Shown here piece after piece: positions 35,865-44,598 of a stretch of DNA of 64,000 bases. The stretch covers positions 16,624-80,623 of the forward strand of contig NZ_FCOM02000038.1 of the NCBI RefSeq assembly GCF_001544695.2, written 5' to 3'. The DNA is from Caballeronia arvi (GTDB taxonomy: Bacteria; Pseudomonadota; Gammaproteobacteria; Burkholderiales; Burkholderiaceae). How positions within the stretch are numbered: the stretch's first letter is position 1; each line of letters begins with the position of its first letter. Below the pieces are notes generated by a model, which was given only the letters and a program-made list of their open reading frames with translations, was not told where the DNA came from and made no database searches. Made by a program: the position numbers and the translations under genes.

Positions 35865-36016
35865 GGTTAAAGATTGTCTGATTAGCTCCTGCCGTGTCCG
35901 AGAGGAAGCGTCTGTGATGAACCTACTGACCAGTCCTTGCCGGATCAGGCTCCGACAAGGGTGATTCTTCCGGCAGCTTATGTCGTGATGGCGCCATCCT
36001 GCGCAGCCATTGTGCG

Positions 36017-37545
36017 TCAGGTTGCGCGCTGCTCGAGCGACGCTCGCGCATAGGCTAGCGTGCCGTCGGTTGCACGAAGCGATACCTGCAGGCGACGCAC
36101 AGGGTCGGCGAGCGCGTACCGCACGCTTGCGCCCTGGCGGACGCTAACGATCTCCGAAAAGCCTTCAGCGATCGTGCGATCGACCCAATCGGCTGCGGTC
36201 AAGACAGCACCGTCCTCTGTACGAACACGCGACAACAGCGCCATCTCGCGGGCACGTGCAACTCCACGCGCAACGCGCCGCGCCTCACGCTGCGACACGG
36301 ACAGCGCCTCCCACTCCCCCTGCTGCGCCGAATCCATGCCAGCCAACTCGAAGATCGCCCGACGCCGCGCCGCGGCGCGGCGCGAACGCCGATAAGCTTG
36401 ATGCCGAACACTTCCCGCACAGCCTGTTTCGTCCCGCGGTTCGCGTCGTCTGGTCGATCAAGTACGCTCAGCAGGTACGACATGTCGGCTTCCTGAATTG
36501 CTCTCGCGAGATCGTTGCCGAACGTGTGCGTGGCCCTGCCGTGATCGAGAATGGCCACTTGCTTGCCCAGTTCGAGATCGCGCTTGCTCTTCATGCCCGC
36601 TGCCCGCGCCTGCTCGAGTTCGCTCAACCGCTTGTCACGCGTTTGATCAGCCAATGTCCGCCTGAGCACTTCCGCGAACGTGCATGACGGCTGTCCGACG
36701 TCGACCGGCTTCAAGTACGTCTCTGGCAATGGGTGCTGATCGAGCACACCCTTCGCGAACAACAGGTCATCGACTTCCACCGTTGACGGCTCGTCTCGGG
36801 CCAGGCCCATGAGCATGACAAGCAACGCGGCGTTCTGTGAGGTGATCGCCTGCTTCGAATGACGCATTACGGACGCGAGCGCCGCGAGCTTGGGAAGCGG
36901 CAGCGCACCACGCAGTTCAGGCACAACAAGCAGCGACTTTGCCCATTGCAGGTCCGAGTTGAACTTCGACAACGAGGTGTAGTCGTCGATCACCGTTTGC
37001 GGAACCGGCTTTCCTGCGGCGAGCGCATAGGCGACATGGACCTCATGCCGACCGTTGCGCTGACCGCCTCCGTCCTCTACGACTGGGCCTGCGTAAGGAA
37101 ACCCGAAGCGGCGTTCGGATTCTTGCTGCAGGTGCTCGAAGAGATCCAGACCGCGGGGGCCGGACTGACCCGCCTCCTCGTTGGCTTGCGGTACCTGATC
37201 GGATGAAAACAAATACAGCGGATCCCGAGCCAGATCGAAGGCAAGATACAGCAGTTGCCAGTGTTCGCGGCGGATTTGCCACGGCTCCAATGCGGCGAAC
37301 GCAGGTCTGAAGTACGCCCCGTCGATTTCGTCGATCAGCGACAGGAAGACGCTTGTCGCAGTGCCGGGCCTGCGCACGGTCAATGTGCCATTGAAACGGG
37401 TGACCGAAACGGGATGGCCGAAGAAGGCGAGCGATATGTCGGCCGCATCGAGGCCAGCGGTAAGCTTGTTGCTCCGGAAGAGGCTCAACACCTCGAGCAT
37501 CGTGCGGAAGGACTGGGAAAATCCTGCGAAGGAAAGCTGGTACAT
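36017..37545 (-). pseudogene. Hypothetical protein split by a one-base frameshift
   Basis: The frame from ATG 37545 (GAGG 5 bases upstream) reads sensibly to about 36375 (TKQAVREVFGIKLIGV) and then turns into arginine-rich nonsense. The sensible continuation lies in another frame (RRAIFELAGMDSAQQGEW) and ends at 36017. One missing base in the GC run near 36365-36385 explains both; total length is one short of a multiple of three. The joined protein would have about 509 residues. No domain recognised. It may be intact in the organism if this is a sequence error. Confidence 0.55.
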
Positions 37546-37565
37546 GATCGATTGCCTCAATGAAA

Positions 37566-37601
37566 AGCCGGGCGATCGATCCCCGTCGGGTCGATGCCCG
37601 G
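37566..37601 (-). promoter_or_regulatory. Nested leader hairpin
   Basis: gccgggc / gcccggc outer stem with cgatc pairing inside, followed by TTTTC and GAGG before the ATG at 37545. Confidence 0.6.
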
Positions 37602-37646
37602 CAAGGGTGGGCGGCGCCTAATGGCGCGAGGAAAGTGAGAACGGCG

Positions 37647-38093
37647 TTACGCGGCGTCGAGCAATCGCGCAATCACCCGCGCGAGCGTCCACGCGTGGTC
37701 GCTCGAGAAGACCTTTGCGCGCAGCAACGGCGTCACTATGTAAGACCGCTCAATAGCGTCATGAAGCGGTCGGCGGCCAATCCAGTCGACGTGGATGATC
37801 CACCCCTCCGAATTGCCAGTGCACACAGACACGGAGACCCGGTCCTGCGAGAACAACTCTGGCCACGGTCTGCTGTGGCGAGCGCCGTAGACGGCCTCAT
37901 TGGCGTCGTCGAGCATGTTGGCCGGACACAGCCACTCCGGCTCCACATCGGTCTTGCACAAGACCCGGGTCAGGTCTGAGAAAACTTGATTCACCGTTTT
38001 ACCTTGGGTGTCCAGCCGGGCGACAGCTTTGAGATCGACTGCGCCAGAGGCGCTGACGCCCATTGGCAGTGCGGCGGTGATCGGTTGAGGCAT
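37647..38093 (-). CDS. Hypothetical protein
   Basis: 148 residues, no family recognised; soluble, with HVDWIGRRPLHDAIE in the second half. AGGAG lies 7 bases before the ATG at 38093, and a small leader hairpin (38117-38132) precedes it. Confidence 0.55.
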   Translation of the reverse strand: MPQPITAALPMGVSASGAVDLKAVARLDTQGKTVNQVFSDLTRVLCKTDVEPEWLCPANMLDDANEAVYGARHSRPWPELFSQDRVSVSVCTGNSEGWIIHVDWIGRRPLHDAIERSYIVTPLLRAKVFSSDHAWTLARVIARLLDAA

Positions 38094-38116
38094 GGTGGGG
38101 CTCCTGAAATGCGAAA

Positions 38117-38132
38117 CGCGCCCGTAGGCGCG
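38117..38132 (-). promoter_or_regulatory. Short leader hairpin
   Basis: cgcgccc/gggcgcg-type stem, then TTTCGCATTT and AGGAG before the 38093 start. Confidence 0.5.
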
Positions 38133-38147
38133 CAAAAGCGATGGACG

Positions 38148-38175
38148 AAAAAAAACCGCACCCCGAAGGGTGCGG
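38148..38175 (-). terminator. Intrinsic terminator
   Basis: Stem ccgcaccc/gggtgcgg followed by eight T on the minus strand, between the 36-residue gene and the 38093 gene. Confidence 0.75.
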
Positions 38176-38210
38176 CTTACGTGTTGTGACTCAGCTTGCG
38201 CTGGGTAGAA

Positions 38211-38321
38211 TCATTTACCCCAATCGCGTTCGCGATCGGCTTTCCGGCCGTTGTTGGAGGTCCACATGAAGAAAGCTGCAATGGACACGCCAAGCACTAA
38301 AGTGAAGATTGATGCACCCAT
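38211..38321 (-). CDS. Small single-pass membrane protein (36 residues)
   Basis: A hydrophobic span (IFTLVLGVSIAAFFMW) followed by a charged tail (RKADRERD). The ATG stands one base after the stop of the upstream gene, with GGGGA 5 bases before it, so translation is coupled. A 32-residue frame on the plus strand over the same bases is less convincing. Confidence 0.5.
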   Translation of the reverse strand: MGASIFTLVLGVSIAAFFMWTSNNGRKADRERDWGK

Positions 38322-38322
38322 A

Positions 38323-38787
38323 TCATTCCCCTTTCACCGCATGGTAACCCGCATACCACAATAGTACTCCAAGACCGGCAAGGATCGTCGACCCCACGAT
38401 CGTCGACAGAGTCCACGACGACGCAGAGTGCACATAGCCCACCAGCCCGCCAATCGACGCCGCCGATAAAGTGTGAAGGTACCGGCCATTTTGCTGGCGC
38501 TGGTCCTTAGTCGGCGTCGCGATTGCGTGAAGCACCTGTCGGAATCCCGGGCCAGGGTCAGTAGGAATTGAAATCACATACCCACCGCCACTTACCGTCG
38601 CGACCGGCAAGACGTAGCCTTTGTACTCCAGGCTGAACGACGGCGAGCACTCGGACTCCTCCATCTTGCTCAACAGCCCGAGCACACGCGGCGCCAGATG
38701 AACTTGGCCCGTTGCTGGATCGAGGGTGACCCGGTCGACGATCGTCGTGCCGGAGCTGTACTCGATTTTCACCTTCGCCAGTTTCAT
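38323..38787 (-). CDS. Membrane protein, unknown function
   Basis: 154 residues: a soluble beta-rich domain (residues 1-95) and two C-terminal spans (about 110-150). Start ATG 38787 overlaps the upstream stop. Lies in a run of four coupled small genes; no family recognised. Confidence 0.5.
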   Translation of the reverse strand: MKLAKVKIEYSSGTTIVDRVTLDPATGQVHLAPRVLGLLSKMEESECSPSFSLEYKGYVLPVATVSGGGYVISIPTDPGPGFRQVLHAIATPTKDQRQQNGRYLHTLSAASIGGLVGYVHSASSWTLSTIVGSTILAGLGVLLWYAGYHAVKGE

Positions 38788-39182
38788 CGACGAACCCCGC
38801 ATTTCAGATCGATGCCGCCGGTGAGACGCAGTCCATCAAGCATTGCCTGATAGCCGCCCCGGGTTTCAAGCTGCTGCAGGGAGACGTGGTTCTCACCGCC
38901 ACCGGTGAAGTCGGAGCGGCCACGCCGTGTTCTAAAAAACAGCGCGACGCCCGAGCCACAGCGCCGCTCGACTACATCGACGAATAGCGTTTCGGTACGA
39001 AGCGACACCCGCACCGAAGAACTGCCACGGCGTGAATCGTTGACGATTTCATGCGAACTGCCGGCAAGCCGCAAGTCTTGCGCGACGCGTCGGAGAACGC
39101 GCGTTGCATGACGCTCAAGGGCCGCCTTCGCGCCAGAATTGGCGCTGCTGCGGTCCGCGTAAAACATTCGGGGAAATTTCAT
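38784..39182 (-). CDS. Hypothetical protein
   Basis: 132 residues, basic and arginine-rich in the middle (HATRVLRRVAQDLR, DSRRGSSSVRVSL). The second of two adjacent ATGs (39182) has GAGG at a good distance. A perfect 10-bp leader hairpin lies upstream. No family recognised. Confidence 0.5.
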   Translation of the reverse strand: MKFPRMFYADRSSANSGAKAALERHATRVLRRVAQDLRLAGSSHEIVNDSRRGSSSVRVSLRTETLFVDVVERRCGSGVALFFRTRRGRSDFTGGGENHVSLQQLETRGGYQAMLDGLRLTGGIDLKCGVRR

Positions 39183-39209
39183 CATTGCCTCGGATAAGAC
39201 GAGGTAGGT

Positions 39210-39236
39210 CCCTTGCGGGAGCCTGCCCCGCAAGGG
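39210..39236 (-). promoter_or_regulatory. Leader hairpin, perfect 10-bp stem
   Basis: cccttgcggg / cccgcaaggg with a 7-base loop, nearly the same design as the hairpin at 5014 but with a different stem. GAGG and the start follow after about 20 bases. Confidence 0.6.
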
Positions 39237-39282
39237 ATTTGCGCGGTTCGCACCGCGCATTAAAGGATGTTGGACGACGAGA

Positions 39283-39744
39283 TCAGTGGGTGATCCGGTA
39301 GCCGGACCCGCTGGAGACGAGAAAGACTTGCTGACCCGGCGCGAATTGCTGATCGTCGACCTGCGTGACGACCACGGTTTGCCCATTGGCGCGGCGAAGG
39401 GAGACTTCAACACCGCTGTGCCGCGACATCACCGAACTGACACGCTGCGCGATCAGCCCGGAGGCCGAGCCGGACAGCGCGCCGGCGATATATCGGCCGC
39501 GCCCATTACCGATGACTTGCGAGCCGAGAAACGCGCCTGCTGCCACGCTCACGATCGAAGTGATGCCCGACGTATCGGACGAGTTCTCGATCGTGATCGG
39601 ACGTACGCGCAGGATGGTTGCCTGCTCGTACTGACCGAAGCGCTGCACGTCATAGCGCTGATACGTGTTCGGCGAACCGAAGTCGGCTGTCGTACAGCCC
39701 GTCAGCGCCGAGAGAAGGACGATGGCGACGAGAAGCTTGAACAT
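39283..39744 (-). CDS. Glycine-zipper outer-membrane lipoprotein (SlyB/17-kDa antigen-like)
   Basis: 153 residues. Signal peptide with lipobox LTGC (Cys near 17), a glycine-zipper segment (VAAGAFLGSQVIGNGRGRYIAG) and a C-terminal beta domain (VVVTQVDDQQFAPGQQVFLV). This is the layout of SlyB/PcpY and 17-kDa antigen lipoproteins. Probably anchored in the outer membrane. GAGG precedes the ATG at 39744. Confidence 0.75.
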   Translation of the reverse strand: MFKLLVAIVLLSALTGCTTADFGSPNTYQRYDVQRFGQYEQATILRVRPITIENSSDTSGITSIVSVAAGAFLGSQVIGNGRGRYIAGALSGSASGLIAQRVSSVMSRHSGVEVSLRRANGQTVVVTQVDDQQFAPGQQVFLVSSGSGYRITH

Positions 39745-39767
39745 GGATTGCCTCGACAAATAAAAGC

Positions 39768-39800
39768 GGGGCAATCCGTCCCGAGGGGCAGGTTTGCCCC
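39768..39800 (-). promoter_or_regulatory. Nested leader hairpin
   Basis: ggggcaa/ttgcccc outer stem with an inner ccc/ggg pair, followed by GCTTTTATTTG and GAGG before the lipoprotein start. Confidence 0.6.
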
Positions 39801-39843
39801 AAAGGGAGGAAGACGAGCAACGAGAGACTGGGACCGACGGGCG

Positions 39844-39978
39844 TCAGTGCGAAACCAGAGCGATCGCAGCTGAGACGAACAACACGCCAACGAGAAACGA
39901 CAGCATCTTCCAGGCTTCAGCGTCCTGCTTGGCGTACCAGGCGAGACTGCTGAAAGCATGTTTGAGCATCGGGAACAT
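39844..39978 (-). CDS. Small single-pass membrane protein (44 residues)
   Basis: One C-terminal span (MLSFLVGVLFVSAAIALV) after a short amphipathic segment. AGGAG lies 6 bases before the ATG, and a leader hairpin (40001-40025) precedes it. Function unknown. Confidence 0.55.
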   Translation of the reverse strand: MFPMLKHAFSSLAWYAKQDAEAWKMLSFLVGVLFVSAAIALVSH

Positions 39979-40000
39979 GAGCGACTCCTGAATCAGAAAG

Positions 40001-40025
40001 GGAGCCGCCCGTGAAGGGAAGCTCC
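40001..40025 (-). promoter_or_regulatory. Leader hairpin
   Basis: ggagc.gccc / ggg.gctcc stem followed by CTTTCTG and AGGAG before the 39978 start. Confidence 0.55.
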
Positions 40026-40087
40026 AAGTATCGGAAACGACGAAACGGCGTCCAGCAAACTGCACTGGACGCGTCATCTAAGGGGAC

Positions 40088-40333
40088 CTACGAGGTGGTG
40101 CGACTGAGGTGATGCAGTCTGACGTGACCGCCGCTCATGAGATGCCGCTCGGCTTGAGGATTGAGCGGATAGTCCCAGATCACGACCGCCGTACCGTCGC
40201 TCCACACCGAATTGATTCGACCGGTGTAGCGTTGCGGCGGGCTAGCCTCGACGTCTGTAGCGATCACACGCTGATTCGCCATGAAACCGCTGTTGCTGGA
40301 AACTTTGACGATAGGTGCGAGATTGCGAGACAT
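40088..40333 (-). CDS. Hypothetical protein
   Basis: 81 residues, beta-rich (GRINSVWSDGTAVVIWDY), reminiscent of small SH3-like domains but not assigned. AGGAG lies 6 bases before the ATG. Upstream is the most elaborate leader of the region, with two terminator-like hairpins. Confidence 0.5.
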   Translation of the reverse strand: MSRNLAPIVKVSSNSGFMANQRVIATDVEASPPQRYTGRINSVWSDGTAVVIWDYPLNPQAERHLMSGGHVRLHHLSRTTS

Positions 40334-40353
40334 AGACAGCTCCTAGAAAAAAA

Positions 40354-40419
40354 GGGAGCCGTCTCCCATTGGGATTGGCTCCCAACGGAACGAAAAAAGG
40401 CGACCAACAGGTGGTCGCC
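40354..40419 (-). promoter_or_regulatory. Tandem terminator-like hairpins in one leader
   Basis: First (in transcript order) ggcgacca/tggtcgcc with six T (40399-40419), then gggagcc/ggctccc with seven T (40354-40383), then AGGAG and the start at 40333. Two intrinsic-terminator-like structures before one gene suggest attenuation. Confidence 0.55.
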
Positions 40420-40479
40420 AGAAGATAGCCGTCAAAACGGCTGGAGAGAAGAATGGACCTCCAGCACGCTGGAGGGGTA

Positions 40480-40503
40480 GGTCGATGCGCTGAAAGCGCG
40501 GGG
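40480..40503 (-). promoter_or_regulatory. GCATCGACC operator/leader hairpin with -10-like box
   Basis: GCGC-tttca-GCGC then ATCGACC; TAGACT stands about 11 bases before the stem on the minus strand. The rest of the 442-base gap to 40775 holds the hairpins listed and no convincing gene. Confidence 0.55.
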
Positions 40504-40675
40504 AATGACGTTAGTCTACGGATCCGGCGTGGCGCCGAATGCAGGAAAGCTCGCGATTTCGCTATGCCTCTTCTCATTCATCGTCTTCGGTCGAGCGACA
40601 ATGACGCGATCAGGGTCCTTTGCGCCCATCGGGTAATTCGATATGATTCGCCGGAGTGAGTTAGGTGTGGTACCA

Positions 40676-40713
40676 AGACCCCTTCGGAGCGATCCGCAGG
40701 GGTCTTTCTTTTA
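40676..40713 (+). terminator. Intrinsic terminator-like hairpin
   Basis: agacccc/ggggtct stem followed by TTCTTTTAT on the plus strand, about 60 bases before the PP-loop gene. It may be a terminator or a leader element of that gene. Confidence 0.55.
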
Positions 40714-40775
40714 TGTCCATGCTCGCGCTTACTCACCTGCCTTCGCCGCCTTGACTTCGCGCTGCAACTGCGAAG

Positions 40776-41987
40776 ATGAATCATCCTCTTCGATTCCTCT
40801 TTGCCATGCTCCAAACCATCGACCTGTCCTCATTGCGCGCGCCGCGCATCAATCATCAACACGTCGGTGTTTCAGCGCGAGGTGTCTCCATCACGCCCGA
40901 GATTGCCGCGCTGCTGGCAGCAGATGAAGTCGTCGCGATTGGGGTGAGCGGAGGCAAAGACAGCGTCGCTTGTGCGCTGGCCGTGGCGCGTCACCTCGAT
41001 GCGATCGGCCACACTGGCCCGAGGATTCTCGTGCATTCCGATCTCGGTCGCGTCGAATGGAGAGACAGCGGTCCGGTGTGCGAAAGACTCGCAGCGCATC
41101 TCGGATGGGAACTGCTGACGGTGCGGCGACAAGCGGGCGACATGCTCGCCAGATGGGAAAAGCGTTGGGCCAATAATGTCGAGCGATATCGTGACCTGTC
41201 CTGTGTGCGGCTCATTCTGCCGTGGAGCACACCGGCTCTCAGGTTCTGCACGTCCGAGCTCAAAAGTTCGGTCATATTTTCCGCCCTCAAGAAGCGCTTT
41301 CCCACCCAAGACATCGTCAACGTCACGGGCGTGCGCCGGCAGGAAAGCAGCGCCCGCAGCAAGATGCCGGTATCCGTCCCGCTCGCATCGCTATCGACGA
41401 AAGGCCGCACAGGCGTCACGTGGAACGCGATCATCGAATGGACCGTCGACCAAGTCTTCACGGAGATCGCAGCGGCCGGATTGACGCTGCACGAGGCCTA
41501 CACTGTCTACGGCGCATCGCGCGTGTCGTGCGCTTACTGCATCATGAGTTCGCTCGATGACCTTCGCGCCGCAGCAAGGTGCGCAGACAATCACGACGTC
41601 TACCGCGCGATGGTCGAGCTCGAGGCCGCGTCGACATTCGCCTTTCAAGGACAACGGTGGCTTGCCGACGTCGCGCCCGAACTATTGTCACCAGCGCTCG
41701 CCGCCTCGGTCTCCCGTGCGAAAACCGCCGCCGTACAACGTCAGGCCATCGAAGGGGAAATCCCCGCGCATCTGCTGTTCACGTCCGGCTGGCCAACCGT
41801 CCGTCCGACCCTCGACGAGGCCAAACTGCTCGCCAGCGTGCGGTCCCGCGTAGCGGCGCTCATCGGCATCGACATACAGTGTGTGGACGCCGTGTCGGTG
41901 CTCGCTCGGTACGATGAGTTGCTGGAGAAAAATAGCGGTACGCTACAAATGGTCCAGCAGCCGCATCAGGCATCTTTCGTTTTTTAG
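40776..41987 (+). CDS. PP-loop ATPase of the PAPS reductase family
   Basis: 403 residues. PP-loop SGGKDS near 58-63, GVRRQESSARS near 188 and a CAYC pair near 252, the layout of PAPS-reductase-fold proteins common in phages and plasmids. It differs from the DndC-like protein at 3881 in lacking the longer cysteine cluster. Substrate unknown: sulfate reduction is unlikely in this setting; nucleic-acid modification or nucleotide use is more plausible. ATG 40776 is the first start; 40806 is possible. Confidence 0.75.
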   Translation: MNHPLRFLFAMLQTIDLSSLRAPRINHQHVGVSARGVSITPEIAALLAADEVVAIGVSGGKDSVACALAVARHLDAIGHTGPRILVHSDLGRVEWRDSGPVCERLAAHLGWELLTVRRQAGDMLARWEKRWANNVERYRDLSCVRLILPWSTPALRFCTSELKSSVIFSALKKRFPTQDIVNVTGVRRQESSARSKMPVSVPLASLSTKGRTGVTWNAIIEWTVDQVFTEIAAAGLTLHEAYTVYGASRVSCAYCIMSSLDDLRAAARCADNHDVYRAMVELEAASTFAFQGQRWLADVAPELLSPALAASVSRAKTAAVQRQAIEGEIPAHLLFTSGWPTVRPTLDEAKLLASVRSRVAALIGIDIQCVDAVSVLARYDELLEKNSGTLQMVQQPHQASFVF

Positions 41988-42068
41988 CACGCACCGCAGC
42001 ATCGCCGTCCGGGCGGTCCATTCCAGTACACTCCCACGGCACCCAATCACGGCGAGAGGACGCTGCGC

Positions 42069-42257
42069 ATGGATGAGCCTTCGGAAGTAATTTCTGTGAG
42101 ACACGACGCCGGCGGCTGGGTCTGGTCGATCACCGTTCCGGATTTGACCGACCATCGGATGAAATTGCTCCGCCAGTCCGCGCGTGCCTGCGCGAGCTAT
42201 GAGGAAGCCCGCCGAGAGGTGGAGCTCGCACTGGACGAGTTACGCGAGGGCCATTGA
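42069..42257 (+). CDS. Small HicB-like or hypothetical protein
   Basis: 62 residues: a short beta-strand part (GGWVWSITVPDL) followed by a helix (SYEEARREVELALDEL), similar in outline to HicB antitoxin N-terminal domains. No HicA toxin partner is visible. GAGAGGA lies upstream. Confidence 0.5.
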   Translation: MDEPSEVISVRHDAGGWVWSITVPDLTDHRMKLLRQSARACASYEEARREVELALDELREGH

Positions 42258-42330
42258 CACGGGTGAACTTAGGAACGGGCGTTGCGCAGGTTTCGGACAT
42301 CCGTATAAAGAAACGTCCGAGGTTCACATC

Positions 42331-42768
42331 GTGAGCACCGCCCGATCGACACCACCGTTATGGACCACTCGTGCCTTTGCATCTGTTACCCCACCAATCT
42401 GCGTTCTGATCGTCGACGACGACGGCGACGTCGCGGATGCCCTGCAGGCCGTACTGGAGGCTGAAGGGTTCACGGCTCGAACCGCCGACTCAAGCACGAG
42501 CCTCAGGCTCATTGGTGTCTGGATTCCGCACATCGTCGTACTCGATATCGAGATGCCAATCCAGAACGGATTTGATCTTAGCCGCTCGATAAGGCAGATC
42601 GCGCGCATGCGGCTGGTCCCTATCATCGCGCACACCTCGCTACCGGAAGAAGACGTCATAACCGAAGGCATGGCCGCGGGCATGGATGCTTATTGCAGCA
42701 AGGGCAACCCCCCAACGGTACTTTTGACGCTCGTCCGGCATATGACTCCGCTGTTGCTGGGGTCGTAA
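42331..42768 (+). CDS. Single-domain response regulator (receiver)
   Basis: 145 residues. Receiver fold with the acidic pair LIVDDDGD, phosphorylated Asp in VVLDIEMPIQNG, HTS at the conserved Thr/Ser site and K in YCSKG. No output domain is attached. GAGGT lies 7 bases before the GTG. A lone receiver on an accessory element probably takes phosphate from a host kinase; no kinase is encoded here. Confidence 0.85.
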   Translation: MSTARSTPPLWTTRAFASVTPPICVLIVDDDGDVADALQAVLEAEGFTARTADSSTSLRLIGVWIPHIVVLDIEMPIQNGFDLSRSIRQIARMRLVPIIAHTSLPEEDVITEGMAAGMDAYCSKGNPPTVLLTLVRHMTPLLLGS

Positions 42769-42809
42769 AAAAAGAAAACGCCACGCCCCGGAAGTCCGGA
42801 AGCGTGGCG
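42767..42809 (-). terminator. Intrinsic terminator
   Basis: cgccacg.ccgg/ccgg.cgtggcg stem followed on the minus strand by TTTTCTTTTTTT. Ends the transcript of the gene at 42822, and its A/T run overlaps the receiver stop. Confidence 0.7.
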
Positions 42810-42821
42810 CTGGTCGAAAGG

Positions 42822-43903
42822 TTATGCAAGACAGAGGGATAGTTGAACGTCTGCCGCGAAGAAGACGGGGTCCGGCGCCGCACCTTCGCGGATTACTGGA
42901 ACGTCCCAGTGTGCCTGGGCATCGCTCAGAACGCCCAGTCCGTAAAGCAACTGGTCGGTGTCTTCCCGCCCGAGCAAATCACCAAATGCGAAGCTGAACA
43001 CATCCGGCGCGGAGTCGCCGTCGGCAGCCATCCCGAGTTTCGTGCCAGTTCGCCTGCTGATCGAATACGCGATTTGTCCTCACCCTCAGGCGATCGCGTC
43101 ACGGTGATTCGAGTTGCCGCCGGTATCGTGGACGCCGCGCGCACCGTGTCACGAAACGCTGGTATCGCCTTCTTCGCGAATCCCGGCGTGTCCATCTCGA
43201 TCGAATACACGACGTCCGTGATAAACGAGCCGATAGCGTTGTACTGCCAGCCAGCATGCCGCCACGGCGCGACGCCGATCGCGATCAACCGATTATCGCG
43301 ATCGATCGCATGACACCGGACCTCGGGCATGCGGTCTATCGCCTTCTTCGATGCCAGCGGCACGGGAACGTCGATCTGCACGGTTCCGGTGTCGTACTCC
43401 TTGAGTATCCGCCACACACTGAGCGGCCCATGATTGCCGTAGATTGAGAGTAAGAGGTCGATGTCCGCGTGCAGTGAGACGGTAAGACCGCCTGCCGCTA
43501 ACTCGTCGGCTTGCGCCTCGAAGCCCGCACGTATCAGCGACAACCGGACTGCCTCAAGCTGTAATGCCGGCACAGCCGAGTACATCGACGCCGAGGACGA
43601 AAGCGTGATTGGTTGATCTGGCAGTGTGAACGGCCTCGCCAACTCGCGCTGCCAGGACGTGATGAAGTTTTCCGGCTTAATTGAACCAGCCTTGCTTCTG
43701 ACCATGCCCCCTTCGCAACTCGACGCGTGCGAGAACAGCTTTCGCATGACATCGGCATAGTTGCCGAGCGCGACCGCCGACCAGTGGTCCCGGTGCGGAT
43801 AGATGTTCGACTCGTATCCACGTTCGAACAACGCGTAAATCCACTCGCCATCCGCCTTCTGAAAAGCGGCCGCACGTTTGCCCGTCAAAATTGTAGAACT
43901 CAT
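42822..43903 (-). pseudogene. Hypothetical protein split by a one-base frameshift
   Basis: From ATG 43903 the frame reads to about 43085 (TRITVTRSPEGE). The sensible continuation lies in a second frame (GQIAYSISRRTGTKLG, then DVFSFAFGDLLGRED) that ends at 42822. In the first frame the end is poor and stops at 42926. One missing base near 43075-43085 explains this; total length is one short of a multiple of three. The joined protein has about 360 residues. It is not PRTRC D by any motif I can see, and no family is recognised. A leader hairpin (43932-43957) and TTGGAGC precede it. Confidence 0.55.
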
Positions 43904-43931
43904 GTTTGCTCCAAGGTAAGACGCGGAGCAG

Positions 43932-43957
43932 CCCTCGCGGGGCTGTCCCCGCAAGGG
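43932..43957 (-). promoter_or_regulatory. Leader hairpin
   Basis: ccctcgcgggg / ccccgcaaggg stem, then CCTTGGAGC before the 43903 start. Confidence 0.6.
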
Positions 43958-44001
43958 TGTACGAAAAAGCGGCCGTCGCAAACCGCTTGAGGCGCCCGCC
44001 G

Positions 44002-44475
44002 TCAGGCGAGGCGATGAATCGACCGAGCCGTCTGCGCCCGCGTCAGCCAAAACGCGGCCGACAACAGGCCGAGCACATCACCCGTCATTTGCGCAAGCTG
44101 CGCCGGGTCATGCGTCGCCCGATACTGCTGGTAGTCCCAGCCGAGCGTCGTCAGCATGAAATACGCGGCCGCGCCGATGACGCAGGCCAACATCCGCTGA
44201 CGCGTCGTCGAGTTCGTCCAGCATACCGGCAGAACCAGAAGCGACAGCACGCCGAATGCAGCCAGCGCGTGCTCGAACGTCGAAGGCACGGCGCTCGCGA
44301 CGTAAGCCTCGAAGGCGCGAAGGACTTGATGCGGGAGCGCGTAGCCGAGCCATCGATGTCCCATCGACAGCGCGAGCGCCATCAGCGCGCAAAACATACA
44401 GCGGACAATGCCCGCGACATCGTGGCCGAATCGCGCCGAGGCGCCGCCACAAAAGAAGTTGCTGAATTTTTTCAT
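44002..44475 (-). CDS. Polytopic membrane protein
   Basis: 157 residues with about four hydrophobic spans (near 23-42, 68-85, 95-112 and 132-148). GGAAAG lies before the ATG. It follows the PRTRC cassette, from which a terminator separates it. No family recognised. Confidence 0.5.
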   Translation of the reverse strand: MKKFSNFFCGGASARFGHDVAGIVRCMFCALMALALSMGHRWLGYALPHQVLRAFEAYVASAVPSTFEHALAAFGVLSLLVLPVCWTNSTTRQRMLACVIGAAAYFMLTTLGWDYQQYRATHDPAQLAQMTGDVLGLLSAAFWLTRAQTARSIHRLA

Positions 44476-44544
44476 GTTGCTTTCCGTTGAGATGAAGTTG
44501 ATAGAACGTCTTGCCTATCCGTATAGCGCGGCGCAGACGTCATG

Positions 44545-44575
44545 AAAAATGCCGACCCTTTTTTGGAGTCAGCAT
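44545..44575 (-). terminator. Intrinsic terminator after PRTRC ThiF
   Basis: atgccgaccc/ggagtcagcat stem followed by a T run on the minus strand, marking the end of the PRTRC operon. Confidence 0.65.
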
Positions 44576-44598
44576 CGTTTACAGACACACTTTTAAAC

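Noticed and set aside
38266..38364. A 32-codon plus-strand frame with GGAGG upstream
   Set aside because: The minus-strand 36-residue membrane protein over the same bases is coupled to its operon and has a clear span; the plus frame has no such support.
42822..43903. Assigning the frameshifted gene next to PRTRC as PRTRC D
   Set aside because: It lacks actin-fold phosphate motifs and is separated from the cassette by a terminator and another gene.
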